Shown one piece after another: positions 44,053-54,871 of a DNA stretch of 64,000 bases. The translations under genes and the position numbers were made by a program. The notes beneath the pieces are model-generated. The model was not told where the DNA came from. It saw nothing but the letters and a program-made list of their open reading frames with translations, and made no database searches. Source of the stretch: Pyropia yezoensis (taxonomy: Eukaryota > Rhodophyta > Bangiophyceae > Bangiales > Bangiaceae); assembly GCA_009829735.1 (NCBI GenBank), contig CM020619.1:29786063-29850062 (forward strand). The letters are read 5' to 3'. Position 1 is the stretch's first letter, and each line of letters starts with the position of its first letter.

Positions 44053-45426
44053 ATGGCCGCCCCCCCCCCCCCCCCTTCCCCCTCACCGCCCCCCTTCCTC
44101 ACCCACCTCCCATCCACGGGCGGTTCCGCCTTCTCCGCCGTCCCCCCCGCCCGCCCCCCTGCCACGTCGGGGGTGGTGGCGTCGCTGCCGCTGCCGCCGC
44201 CCCTCCCCCGCTACACCCCGACGCCGGTGGGCGCCACCGACCCAGCACGCCGGGTGGGGGGGACGCCGACGACGGCGCCGCTGGTCGCGACGCTCCTTGC
44301 CCGCCGCCGCCGCCGGGGAGGTGGGGGCGGGGGCGACGGCGGCGGCGGCGGTGGCGGCGCCGCCGCTGCGTGCGCCGCTCCTGTGCCTGCATCTGCCGTG
44401 GGGGGGGGGCGCGGCGCGGGGGACCCCGCAGCGGTGCCTGCTCGTGCGCCCGTCGGCGCTGGATGGAGCGGCCACGACGGCAATGGTGGGGGTGGGGACG
44501 GCAGCGGCGCCGCGTCGGGCGCGGCGGCGGCGGCGACGGCGGCGGCGGTGACGGCTGCCACCCCCGCCGCGCGGGCGGCCAAGCGGCGGCGGCTGGGCGG
44601 CGGCGGCTCTGGGGGGCGCCCGCCGATGGCGCCCGCCGCCCTCCCTCCGCCGGCCCTCCCCCCACGGGCGGTGGCGGCGGTGGCGGCGGCCGCCGCGCGG
44701 CTGACGCTCGCACGGGGGGGGGCGGGCATGGGCGCCCGGGGGGTGGAGCGGCTGCGGCGGGCGTGGCGGGGGGGTGCTGGCGGTGGCGGTAGGGGCGGTG
44801 ACGGTGGTGGTGGTGGCCGTGGAGGCGGCGGGGGGGGCGCCGGCGGGGGGGTGGCGGAAGGGGCGCTAGTCCCCCCAATGGTGGATGGGCGTGGTGCAGC
44901 CGGTGGTGGGGGTGGGGGTGGTGGCGATGGTGGCGGCGGCGGCGGTGGCCCGCGTGACTACGTGGTGGCCACCGCGGTGGTGGCGGCGGTGGGAGGATGG
45001 ACCGACGCAGAGTTGCGGCGCGTGTGGTCTGCGGCGGAGAGCGCTGGCGGCGGCGGGGGCACACTGGCGGGTGTGGGTTCTGCCGCCGCGCCGCGCGGCG
45101 CGCGCAACGGTGGGGGAGCGGAGGAGGAGGAGGCGGCGGGCGGGGAGGACGGCGACGAAAGGGCGAGGAGGGTGGCGGAGGAGGCCGAGGAGGAGGAAGA
45201 GGAGGAGGAGGAGGAGGAGGCGCGCGAAGAGGCCGGGCGGGAGGAGGAGGAGGAGGAGGAGGAGGAGGGGGCGGAGGCAGGCGGGCGGGCGGGTAGGGGG
45301 GCGCCCCCCGCGGGACGGCCATTGCCCGCCCCCCGCGTGCCGCCCGACACCCTCCGTGAGTGGGTGCGGTGGTGTGTGCGGCAGGCGTTTGACCCGGCGG
45401 TGCGGCCTGCCGGCGGCCGGCCGTGA
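44053..45426 (+). CDS. Low-complexity protein with acidic C-terminal stretch
   Basis: ATG at 44053 in ACCATGG context; the frame is open from 43720, so up to 111 more residues are possible. Length 457 residues. A Pro/Ser-rich N-terminus is followed by Gly/Ala-rich segments, a basic AKRRRLGGG patch resembling a nuclear signal, a short normal segment DYVVATAVVAAVGGWTDAELRRVWSAAE (about 44955-45045), a long Glu run (45170-45270) and a C-terminus VPPDTLREWVRWCVRQAFDPAVRP. The last and the GWTDAELRRV segment look like real folded helices. The basic patch plus acidic run would fit a nuclear protein, but there is no family match. The minus strand is also open for long stretches, so the call is cautious. 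Confidence 0.4.
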   Translation: MAAPPPPPSPSPPPFLTHLPSTGGSAFSAVPPARPPATSGVVASLPLPPPLPRYTPTPVGATDPARRVGGTPTTAPLVATLLARRRRRGGGGGGDGGGGGGGAAAACAAPVPASAVGGGRGAGDPAAVPARAPVGAGWSGHDGNGGGGDGSGAASGAAAAATAAAVTAATPAARAAKRRRLGGGGSGGRPPMAPAALPPPALPPRAVAAVAAAAARLTLARGGAGMGARGVERLRRAWRGGAGGGGRGGDGGGGGRGGGGGGAGGGVAEGALVPPMVDGRGAAGGGGGGGGDGGGGGGGPRDYVVATAVVAAVGGWTDAELRRVWSAAESAGGGGGTLAGVGSAAAPRGARNGGGAEEEEAAGGEDGDERARRVAEEAEEEEEEEEEEEAREEAGREEEEEEEEEGAEAGGRAGRGAPPAGRPLPAPRVPPDTLREWVRWCVRQAFDPAVRPAGGRP

Positions 45427-47467
45427 GGTGCTGCCCTGTGCTCCGTGGCGTGGCGACGGCGGGGCAAAGGCAGAAGACCAGACACTGCACTACGGTACCG
45501 GTAGTATACCCCCACCACCACCACCGCCAGCACTAGGTACATACCACCGCCGCCGCCGTCTTTACCGTGGCGGCCACGGATGAACCAGTGGGGGCCCCAC
45601 GGCGGAGGGGGCGGCGGGACGGTGGGGGGGATGAGCGTGGGGGGAGTTTTTGGGGCGCTGCCCTGGCAGAGGCTGGCGGGGACGACGGCGACGCCGTCGC
45701 CCGCGGGGGGGCGGGGTCCGGTTGCGGTTGCATCGGGACCCGGTGGTGAGCCGGGCGTGGTCGTATCCGTTCGACCGGTAACAACGGGCTTGGGCGGCGG
45801 CGGCGGCGGCGGTGGAGGTGGTGGCGCGAGTGGCGGCGGCGGCGGCAGACGCTTGGGGGGGGGGGATGGGTGGGCTGACGACGGCGGGGCGGGTGCTGGG
45901 GGGGGGGGGGGGGGGGGGGGGGGGGGGCGGCCGGCCCGCCGCGGCTGCGTGGGCTTGGCCAAGGTCCGCCCTCACCCCTCACCGCCACTGCGAGCGACAA
46001 CGGGGGCACGCATACGCGTACCGAGTGCCCGGCGCGCTGAATGCCGTGCAACGGCACAACGCGGGAGCACGCGTGTACATATTATCGCAGGCTCTGATGA
46101 TTGCGCCATGAGAGCGCTGCAACGACACGGTTGCTGACCAGCTCAACGTTGCACAGACACGGCACTGGTTCGCCACTGATGTACTGTATGTACTTACGTA
46201 CGTCTTCTTCTGCGGTGCTCGACAAGCGATACTGTATCATACATGATGATCATGAGCCTGAGACTCCAATGATCTGAGCCTCGCGCGGCGGCTCTCAACG
46301 TATACGATTGAACCGGTTCTCGAAGTCGCGATCTATTGGAAACGTCCCTACGCTGCCGCAGTCGTAACAACCCTGCGCCTCAGGGTTCCTGGCGAGTCTG
46401 GAGGCGGGGGGCGGGCAGGCCCGGCGGTGACACCAGCCTCGTCCGACACAAGGGGGGTGACCGTCGCCTCGCAACGTGAGCGTGTCAGGCCGTTGCGTGG
46501 CAGCCGTCGCGTGGCTGTGCATTGAATTTGCCGTATTTACTGTATCATACTATGATGTGCATGCGTCAGTCGCCATGGATGTACGTATGTGCTGTATGTA
46601 CATACATACGTTCAGTTGAATGGTGCTCCATGACCATGGAGAGTTCAGTGGGCGCTGTGCCGCGTGGGCTGCCTCTGGCGCCACGTTGGCCCCGTGAGAG
46701 CGCTCTCCCACCCCGCGAACATCACCCCGCCATGCGCGGGGTGATGTTCACGGGCGGGGGGAGGGTACGCATGCCCGCCGGCGGCCGTCTGGCAATGTGG
46801 TGTTGACGGGGGGGCGGGTCCGCACGGGGCCGCCGTTGCCCGCCGGCGGCTACGTTGCCCCCGGCTCGGCTTGCGGGGCTGCGTGTGGGGACCGGCAGGG
46901 CTGCGAGCGGCTGCGCGTTGGGGCAGACCCCCCTCCCCCCCCCCCCCGCCCTTCCCAAGCGTTCCGGCCGATGTACGCAGAGTGGAAGGAGTATCGTACA
47001 CTGTACCGGGGAGAAGGGCGCGCACCGCGGTCCCCCGCCATGGTGGCGGGGGGGCCCAGTGCGCGCTCTTTCCTGGCGCGCCCCGCGGCCCCCCGCCATG
47101 GTGGCGGGGGGGCCCAGTGCGCGCCCGTCTCTGGGCACGACGGCGGGCCCAGGCCGTCCCTGTCGAAGAAACCCCACTCTGCCCCCACTCCCCGGGGGCC
47201 CCTGGCCGGCCGAGGTGGTGCCCCCGTGCTCCCGCCTAGCGCAGCAGAGGGGCTCGCAGCCAGGTGCGTGCTCTACGGGCAATAAAAGTTCCCCACCGCT
47301 GCCCGTTGCGACCACCTCCCGCTCCCCGCAAGCCGGCACCGAACTGCCCTGCCACCCTCCACGCGTGTTCCCCTCCTGCCCCGCCTGCCCCCTCCCGAGC
47401 AAGCACACACCGCATCCACTTTGTTCTGCCCGTACACACCCCCTCCCGCCCCCCCCCACCTCTCGCC
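45427..47467. other. Intergenic region with G-runs, hairpin and tandem palindromes
   Basis: A pure G-run of 30 lies at 45898-45927. An inverted repeat GAACATCACCCCGC / GCGGGGTGATGTTC lies at about 46718-46751 with a 4-5-base loop. CCCCCGCCATGGTGGCGGGGG occurs at 47032-47052 and again at 47090-47110, inside a 58-bp direct repeat. 46120-46660 is AT-richer with TACGTA/TGTATG words. No gene is supported; the right end should hold the promoter of the next gene. Confidence 0.45.
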
Positions 47468-48220
47468 ATGGCCATCCGTGGCACCATCTCCCTCCTGGTG
47501 GCCGCCGCCGCCATGGCGGCGGCCGTGGCCACTGCCAACGCCACCGCCCCAGCGGGCGGTGCCACCACCACCGCCGCGGGGGCCACCCTCACACCCGCCG
47601 CCTTTGTCGCCAAGTACTGTGGCGGCGCGACCATCGACGAGAGCGTCACCGTCTCGGCGGGGGCGGCCACCGTGACCGGCCAGTGCGAGGTGCGGCTGGC
47701 CAACGACAGGGGGGTGACCCTCACCCTCGCACGGGGCGCGTCCCTGACCGCCACGCGGCGCTTCCGGCTAAAGGCGGCCAGCCGGACCGCCACGGACGCG
47801 ACGTTTGCCATGAACGGGGGCGCCACGCTGAGGGCGGAAAAGATCATCCTGGGCAGCCGCCTGCGCACGCTGCGGGTGGGGGCGGCGACCATTGAGTCCA
47901 CCAACCGCCGGGTCGTCCTGACCAGCTTTGGGTCCATCACCCTCGGGCGGGGCGCGGTCGTCACCTCCCCGACCGTCGGCCAGACGGTCACGGCGAACCG
48001 CAAGGTGGTCGTCGCCAGCCGGGGGTCCGTGACCATTGAGCGGGGGGCGCGCGTCTCCTCCCCGCTCTCTGCCCTGACCGTCCGGGGCAAGAGCGTCGAC
48101 GTGCAGCCGGGGTCGACGCTCGAGGCGGGCACCAGCCTGTGGGTGACCGGGTTGACCCGCTGCACGACGGCCGGCGCGGTGGTGCGGGGGCCGACCGCCC
48201 GCCGCAAGATCTGCGCGTGA
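47468..48220 (+). CDS. Secreted beta-repeat protein, unknown function
   Basis: 250 residues from the ATG at 47468. The first ~27 residues form a signal peptide (MAIRGTISLLVAAAAMAAAVATANA). The mature part is a run of short beta-strand-like units of similar form: GGATIDESVTVSAGAATVTG, GVTLTLARGASLTATRRFRLKA, GATLRAEKIILGS, FGSITLGRGAVV, RGSVTIERGARVSS and PGSTLEAGTSLWV. The S-V-T-I-x-x-G-A-x-V pattern suggests a parallel beta-helix or similar solenoid, as in many surface or wall proteins. Four Cys, with pairs near both ends (YCGG/QCEV and RCTT/KICA), may form disulfides. No active-site motif is seen. Host surface role inferred. Confidence 0.7.
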   Translation: MAIRGTISLLVAAAAMAAAVATANATAPAGGATTTAAGATLTPAAFVAKYCGGATIDESVTVSAGAATVTGQCEVRLANDRGVTLTLARGASLTATRRFRLKAASRTATDATFAMNGGATLRAEKIILGSRLRTLRVGAATIESTNRRVVLTSFGSITLGRGAVVTSPTVGQTVTANRKVVVASRGSVTIERGARVSSPLSALTVRGKSVDVQPGSTLEAGTSLWVTGLTRCTTAGAVVRGPTARRKICA

Positions 48221-49064
48221 GCGGGTGGGGGGGCGGGTCGGGCGGCGACGGCCGCCGCCGACAGGCCCGCCGTCGGGCACGGCGGCGGCCCGTTTGGGGT
48301 CATAGGGGCCTGTGAGGGGACATGCTTGGGCGGCAGAGCGGTGCATTGTCATTCACGATGGATGGATATCATAGCTTGGCGTCACTCGATGAGTGTTTTT
48401 TCTTCAGCTCAATTGAGTCAGTCCCAGTTCCTGTTCCTGGAGGCAGTACCTCCTTTGGTGGGTTGGACCCCTACCGGGCTCCGGGCCTGGGACAAAGACA
48501 GAGCGGGCCGCCGCGTGCAGTCGAGTGGGCAAAGGCACCCGTACACAGACCTACGGTCCCTGCAAGGCGGGGGGAGGCCTGGACGGCCGGCGGCACGGGA
48601 CGGCCTACGGAGTGCGGCGGCTGCGGCGGCGGCGGCGGCGGCTGCGCCAGGGGAGCCGACGGGGTGGCCCCCGGGTCGGCCGCTCACGGTGCCCGCAACA
48701 ACCCGGCTGGGTGCGGTGACGTGCCTGGCCTGGGCGGCGCGGCGGGGATGCCAGGCGGGTGGGACGTGGCCCGCCGGGGGACCCCCCCACCCCCGCCCCT
48801 CGGGGGGGGGGGGGGCACTACCGCCTGGCCGATGCGCCCTACCCTTCACGGAGTTGGCCTCTCCCCGCAGCCCTGCAGCGGCCGCAGCGGCGGCAGCGGC
48901 GGGAGGTGGCGGCGGTGGCAGCGGTGGCGGCGCCCGGCAGTGGCGCGGGAAGGGGCAAGGGCAGCGTCGCGCCTGGCAGATGCCTTGGCAACGCCGCGGG
49001 CGGCATTGCCCCCCCCCCCCCCCCCCCCCCCCCCCTCCTCCCCCGCCACCCTTTTCCCCCCCCT

Positions 49065-49097
<33 letters not shown>

Positions 49098-49371
49098 ACC
49101 CCCCCCCCTACTCTCCAGCGGCGGCCCCGTTCTCGCGCAAGCCCAGACGCGACGGCGTGTCTGGGTGTGGGCGGTGGCGGGATTTGTCTGCCGCACCCCA
49201 TCGGCGGGGGTGGGAACGGCACCGCTGGCGTTGGCGGCGGCCGACCCACCGGGCGGTGAGCGACGGGGGTCGGCCGCACCCGATGGCGTCGTCGTCGGCG
49301 TCGTCGTTGTCGTCGTCATCATCGTCGTCGTCATCGGCGTCGTCGTCGGCGTCGGCGGCGGTGGCAGCGGC

Positions 49372-49414
<43 letters not shown>

Positions 49415-50464
49415 TCAGCGGTGGCGGTGTCGGCGCGGTGGTCGTCGTGGGGGTGGCAGCGGTGTGGGCATGCGCCCTCTTCCGTCCCGCAGGCCCGCAG
49501 CGGCAGCGGCTGCAGCGGCGGCCGCGGCGGCAGCAGCGGTGGTGGTGGTGGCAGCGGCGGAGGTCCCCCACTGTTGGCGGTTGCTTGCCGCCGGTGGGGA
49601 CCCGCTGCTCGCCTCCCCTGTGGCGCCCGTCCACGACAGGCGGGGGGGGGGGGGGGGGGGGGGGGGGGCCTGACGAGGGTGGTTGCAGCGAGCCGCCCTC
49701 GGATCTCTCCGCAGCGCTGGGACCGGCAGCGGCTGTCCTCCCCTTCGGCCGACATACATAAAAAGCCATAAAGGCTACCTACCTAAATAGTAGGCAGGTT
49801 TTGGATCCCCACACCCTTCAACAGGGGCTTGACGGCCTCGCCCCGTTGGGGACAGGGTCCCCGGGGCCCACCATGGGCCCAGGTGGCCGACCCGGGGCGG
49901 CCTCCCGGCCACCCGCGGTGCCGCCAGCCATCCGTCGCTGCGCGGGCGATCACGGCCACGCCCACGTGCGCACGGGGCCGGCAGCGGCGGCGGCGGCGGC
50001 GGCGCGCGCACGCGCCGCCCCGCCTCGCGGTGGGTGGGGCGGGCGGGGGGCCGACGCGCCGCGCGGCCAGCCCCGCCGCGCGGGCGCGTCGGCACCCGCG
50101 GCACGCGCGGGGCAGAGGGCGCCGCCGCCAGGCGGCCACCCCCGCCTCGCGTCGCCCGCGGCCGCCGCAGGGGAAGGAGGGGGGGTTGCGCACCGCACTC
50201 GCGCGGCGCGCGTCCCCCCCCCCCCCCACCCCCCGACCTCGCCGTCCCGCTCTTCCCCACCTTCACCCCCCCCCCCCAACCTCCTCCCGCCCCCCGCCGC
50301 TCGTCCTGGCGCCCACCCTCCCCACCCCACCCCCCCCCCCCCCCGCCCCCCCCCTCCTTCCCCCCAGACTTTCCGTCCCCCCCCCCCCCCCCCCCCCCCC
50401 CCCTCGCCCCCCGACTGCCCACCGCCCCGGCCCGCGTCGGTGGCCCCGTGTTGGCGGCGGGGCC
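48221..50464. other. GC-extreme interval with long homopolymers
   Basis: Pure C-runs lie at 49009-49035 (27), 49066-49097 (32) and 50377-50403 (27); a pure G-run lies at 49642-49668 (27). Plus-strand frames 48322-49771 contain a segment (TRLGAVTCLAWAARRG, about 48700) that vaguely resembles a WD40 blade, but no repeat series follows. GTC/GCG triplet arrays lie at 49283-49416. No gene is called. Confidence 0.35.
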
Positions 50465-50473
50465 ATGCCGCCC

Positions 50474-50512
<39 letters not shown>

Positions 50513-50617
50513 GGGTGGCGGCGGCGGCGGCTGCCGCGGGCCCGGCGGCGGCGGCGACGCCGCCCCGCCGGGGTGGCCCCCGTCGGCGTGGCCGCCGCGG
50601 CGGCCGTCGCGGCTGTC

Positions 50618-50652
<35 letters not shown>

Positions 50653-53004
50653 CCACCTGCTGGCGGCCTTCCCCGCCCCCGCCGCGGCGGCCGACGGCGG
50701 CGTCCCCGCGGCGGCCCCCTTTCACCGCGCGTGTGACCTGCAGTGCTGGGGGGGGGCCAGCCCCCCGGCCCCCGGCCGTTTGGGTGGGGGCGGCGGCGGC
50801 GGCGGCGCGGCCGTGCCGCCGGGCGTCTGCTCCACCTCCCTCGCTGCGGCGGCTGTCGCCCCTGCCGGCGGCGGCGGCGGCGGCGGCGGTCACGGTGCGG
50901 CGGCGGCGCGGCGGTACCTCCCGACGGTGGCGGCGGAGCTGTCCCTTGCCTCCCGCGTGCGGGCGCTGGCCCGCGCGTCGGGCGGCGCCGTTGGGCGGCA
51001 GCTGGCCACCGACGCGCGGGTGGCGCCCGTCGCGGCCGACCGCCGCGGCTGGGCGTGTGGGCGGGCGCGCGGGGCGGGGGGGGGGGACGCCGACGCAGTG
51101 CGGCACGGCGGGACCTTTGCCGAGTTCCTCACCCTCCAGCGCAACAGCGTGCACGGGGAGGTGGTGCGCTACCGGGGAAACTATGACGTGCTCGCCGTTG
51201 CGCGCGTGACGGTGGGCGTCTGTGGGACGGCCAAGTGCAAGGACGTGACGGCGGTGGACACGACGGGCCCGGCCAGCTGCGTGCGGCGCTGTGGGGGGGG
51301 GGGGGGGGGGCGGCCTGCCCGTGCGATGGCGCCATGGTCGTGACGCTCGCCCCGCAGGGGCCGGCCGACCCGCCGGTGGCGTCCGTGTCGATGGAGCAGC
51401 GGGGGCTGCTGTCGCTCGGCCGCGCCGTCCTCTCCCGTACCGACTGGCTGGTCGGCCATGGTGGTGGCGGTGGTGGTGATGGCGGTGATGGCGGCGGCGG
51501 CAACGGCACCGCCGGCGCCGCCGCGTCGCCGTGGGCGCTCACCGCCTTTGTGCGGATGATCAGCGAGAGCGTCAATGACGACGCTGCCGACTGGGACGGC
51601 GTCACGCAGTGGCTCCGCGCCCGCCCGCCCACCTACACCACCGCCGACCGCGGCGGGCGGCCGCTGCGGCGCCCCCCCCCAGAGACGTACCGCAACATGA
51701 GCTGGACGCTCGACGGGGTGGCCGGCACGGGGGGGCTGCTGCAGCACTCGGCGACGCTGGCGGGGTCGGTCCACACGTCCTGGCTGGCCGCCATCGCGTC
51801 GGTCGTGTGCCTCGCCCCCGCGGGGCGGTTTGTGGCCCACCCGCGGGTGTGCGATGGGGTGCCCGTGTCGGCGGAACCCTACACCGCCGCCCCGTCGTCG
51901 CGCCTGTCGGCGCTGCCCCTGTCGGTGTGGCCCGGCCGCACGCAGGTGCAGCGCGCGGACAATGTGCTGTGGTCTGTCTTTAACGGCGTCACCGCCGTGG
52001 ACGCCCCCCCCGCCGCCAACGGCAGCGCCACCACGTACGTGCCCCACTTTAACGACTCAACGGGCCTGCCCCGGTCGTCCCTCTCCCCGTCGGCGGGTGG
52101 GTGGGCGGGCGCCCTGTTTGGCCCGCGGGAGGTGCGGACCGCGGCGGCCGCGGAGGGGGCCCTCGCCGCCGCCCTCCGCTCCCGGCGGGTGCTGCTGCCG
52201 ACGCTGGGCGCCGGCGACCACACCCTGCCAGAGGTCCGCGGCCGCCTCCTCACCGACCGCCTCCGCTCCGAGGCGGCGGCGGCGCTGCAGGCCGCGTCGG
52301 TCGCATACGACGCGCGGCTGTTTGGGGTGCCCCCCCCCGCGCCGCCCGCCGACGCGTCGTCGGTACTGCTGGCCGCGCTGGTGGTGCTGTCGGAAGCGGC
52401 CGCTCTGTTCAGCGGCCGCCTGGTGGTGGCCCGCCACAGCCGGCGGGAGGTGGCGTCGCTGGCCACTGTCTGGGCGGCCGGCTGCCTCTCCACCTCCGCC
52501 GTCGTGTGGCTGGCCGTCGAGGAGGTGCGCGGCGACGGCTGGCGCGCCGCCGCCCGCCGCGACGCGCTGGGCGTCCGGTGGGCCGCCACCGCCGCCGACG
52601 CGCCCGTGGCAGACGCAAAGCAGTTCCTGGCGGGCGCGGAGCTGGCCCGCCTCGAGGCGTTTGTGATGGTCGCCCGCCACGGCTACCGCCCGCGGCTGCT
52701 CGTGGGCCTCGCGGGGGGGGCAGTGGGCGCCTACGCACTCGCGTCGGCGGTCATCCTGGGGAGTTTGACCCGCTGGCGGGTGGGCCCCCGCGGGGGGGAG
52801 GCGGCAGGTGGGAGGAGGAGGCGGTGCTGGTGCTGGTGGTCCACCGGCGACGGGGGGGGGGTGCCTCCCGCCTCTGGGGCAGAGGAGGGGCGGTGGGGTG
52901 CCCCGCCGTCGGATGACGAGGACCCCTTTCGGCAGCCGCCCCCGCCGGCAGAACTGTACCGGCGGCCCGCGGCGGTGGGTGGTGGCGGCGGGTGGGGGGG
53001 ATGA
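50465..53004 (+). CDS. Large multi-span membrane protein, frame split at an 18-G run
   Basis: Two frames overlap at 51235-51343 and fit end to end if the G-run 51293-51310 is one or two bases wrong or slips: the first ends ...VDTTGPASCVRRC-Gly run, the second continues ACPCDGAMVVTLAPQGP. N-terminus from the ATG at 50465: a Pro run, an Arg-rich patch and a hydrophobic Ala/Val segment (signal anchor). Then comes a Cys-containing outer region (RACDLQCWG, GGTFAEFLTLQRNSVHGEVVRYRGNYDVLAV, GVCGTAKCKDV) and the second-frame region (YRNMSWTLDGVAG, DNVLWSVFNGVT) with N-glycosylation-like sites. Near the end are three probable membrane helices: SVLLAALVVLSEAAALF, LATVWAAGCLSTSAVVWLAV and LLVGLAGGAVGAYALASAVIL. 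A Pro-rich tail is presumably cytosolic. About 845 residues in all. No family recognised. The start could be further upstream (frame open from 49829). Confidence 0.55.
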
Positions 53005-54118
53005 GCCGCTCGCCGTCGACAGCGCGGGCGTGGCACGCGCGGTGGTGGGCGGCTGCGCGTCGGGGGAGCGGACGACCGCGGCTGGCCGTGGGAGCGCCGG
53101 CTGCCGGCGGGCGGCGGGCGGAGCAGCTTGGCGCAGCGCAGCATTGTCTTCTCTGATATGTGTGCGTACCTATCAAGCTGCTTCGGGCGTTCGCCCATGG
53201 TGTCCGTTGCGAAAATCATCCCCGCTCGAGCTCAACAGTGATGATCCCGAGGAGCGGCTTCTTGGTCTTGCTTTTTGCTCACCTTCTTTTTTTAAATTTT
53301 GGCTTCGAACGAACACGATACAAACGTGCTATGAATTGAACTCGGTTGCAAGTCATAGTATTTCATACGATTAAATTGCACACGTTGATACTTGCGCGGA
53401 TACATCGAAGATTATCTCAAAATCGATCAGGTCACCCGTCCCTCATCAACGAATCGTGGCTGTTGTGTCACTGTCAACTGTTCATCAGCCGCGGCTAGCG
53501 AGCCCGGCTGGTCAGACGCCCAGGCTTAGCCACTACTACGAGGAAATCAGTGAGCTCCATTCGACGCCGCCCAGCCATACATTTGCAACGGGCGCTAACG
53601 TTGACGTGCCACCTGGAGGAGAATGCGACGTGACGGTGGGAGCTCTTTGAATCTGGTTCTCCGCGCGCGCGTCTTTCCGGCGACACCACACACGCCTCAG
53701 GCCCATATGGATAGGTATGTAAAAGAAGCGAGTCCCCCCTTGCGTAGAACTTCGCGGAGGGCCCTTCTGGGTGCAGTCGTGTTCGGCTGCTGTCTGCACG
53801 CTCAGAAGACGTCGCCCACCGGGGCGGGCCAAGACGGGTCCAAGGCGCCTGTCGTACGGGTGGGAGCGGGTGCTACGCGAAGCCCACCGCTAGCTGCGAT
53901 TACTGACGGCGGCGGCAGGGAGGTGGGGCACTGATTCTCCATCTGTGGGTAACCGCGACCCGCGATCCGTGTAAAACCCTTCTCCCGCGCCGCCCTCCAC
54001 AGCGACGTCCCCTTCCATCCGACCACCACCCAGCCGGTCGCCGAGACGCGCTGCCCTCCCCGCACCCCCCCCTCCCCTTCTCACACCCCCGCCGTGCGCC
54101 CCACACCCGTGGGCAAAG
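53005..54118. other. Intergenic region
   Basis: No gene is supported. 53260-53460 is the most AT-rich stretch of this half. Frames near 53500-53930 are short. The region before 54119 is C-rich and likely the leader of the Cys-repeat gene. Confidence 0.4.
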
Positions 54119-54871
54119 ATGGTGCGCGCGCCCCGTTCCCTGATATGGGTGGCGGTTGTGTGGGTGACGGCCATTGCCGCGTCGGCTGTGTCGGCGGAAG
54201 CCGCGTGGCACGCCAGTGTACGCAAGCCGCTGCCGTCGTCGCTGCCGGCGCCGACGCCGACGGGCGGCGCGGTCGGGGACGAGTGCTGTGACGCGACATG
54301 CGGCATCATCCCGACCATGCCTTGCCAGGACGGCCTGACGTGTGTGGCCCCTCAACCGAGTGTGCCGCCGGGCGTGGTGCTCGACGGCTGGGTTGGCACG
54401 TGTGCCACGACCCCGACGCCGCCAGCCACGCCCACGCCCACGTCGTCGCGTGGCGGCTGTGTCGGGGAGCCGTGCTGTGACGTGACGTGTGGCATCCTAC
54501 CCGACATGCCCTGCCGCGACGGCCTCACCTGCTTCGCCCCCACTCCGAGTCTGCCGCCGGGGACGGTGTACGACGGCGGGTCGGGCACGTGCATCCAGAC
54601 GCCCGTGCCGATCCCGACGGCGCCCGGCGACGTTGGCGGTGGCATTGGGGACGACTGCTGCGACAAGACGTGCGGCGTGCTGCCGCGTGCGCCGTGCCAA
54701 GACGGGCTGAGCTGCGTGGCCCCGTGGCCGAGCGTGCCGCCGGGGGTGGTGCTTGACGGCTGGCTGGGCCGCTGCTCTGTGCCACCTGTCCAGCAGCCGA
54801 CGCCGACGGCGGCGGCATTGCGGGCGGCCGCCAGTGGCAGCGGTGCTGTGGGGGGACGCGTGCAGGGATGA
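54119..54871 (+). CDS. Secreted cysteine-repeat protein 1
   Basis: 250 residues in this frame. A signal peptide (MVRAPRSLIWVAVVWVTAIAASAVSA) is followed by three copies of a ~45-residue six-Cys module with pattern CC-x3-CG-(I/V)(I/L)-P-x2-PC-x-DGL-(T/S)-C...PPGxVxDG...G-x-C, joined by Pro/Thr linkers (TPTPPATPTPTSS). A fourth module (DACRDEMCGVLPPLSCAGGQSC, to about 54980) lies directly downstream in another phase; one extra G in the six-G run at 54850-54855 accounts for the break. The module resembles disulfide-tight surface domains, and the Pro/Thr linkers suggest O-glycosylation, as in cell-wall or lectin-like proteins. It is a paralogue of the gene at 57460. Not clearly a CBM1 domain. Function unknown. 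Confidence 0.75.
   Translation: MVRAPRSLIWVAVVWVTAIAASAVSAEAAWHASVRKPLPSSLPAPTPTGGAVGDECCDATCGIIPTMPCQDGLTCVAPQPSVPPGVVLDGWVGTCATTPTPPATPTPTSSRGGCVGEPCCDVTCGILPDMPCRDGLTCFAPTPSLPPGTVYDGGSGTCIQTPVPIPTAPGDVGGGIGDDCCDKTCGVLPRAPCQDGLSCVAPWPSVPPGVVLDGWLGRCSVPPVQQPTPTAAALRAAASGSGAVGGRVQG

Noticed and set aside
48322..49771. Two ~480-codon plus-strand frames and a 307-codon minus-strand frame
   Set aside because: Mostly homopolymer and triplet translation; the single WD40-like phrase is not repeated, so no gene is called.
49775..51154. 459-codon minus-strand frame
   Set aside because: Gly/Arg-rich shadow of the membrane protein gene region on the plus strand.
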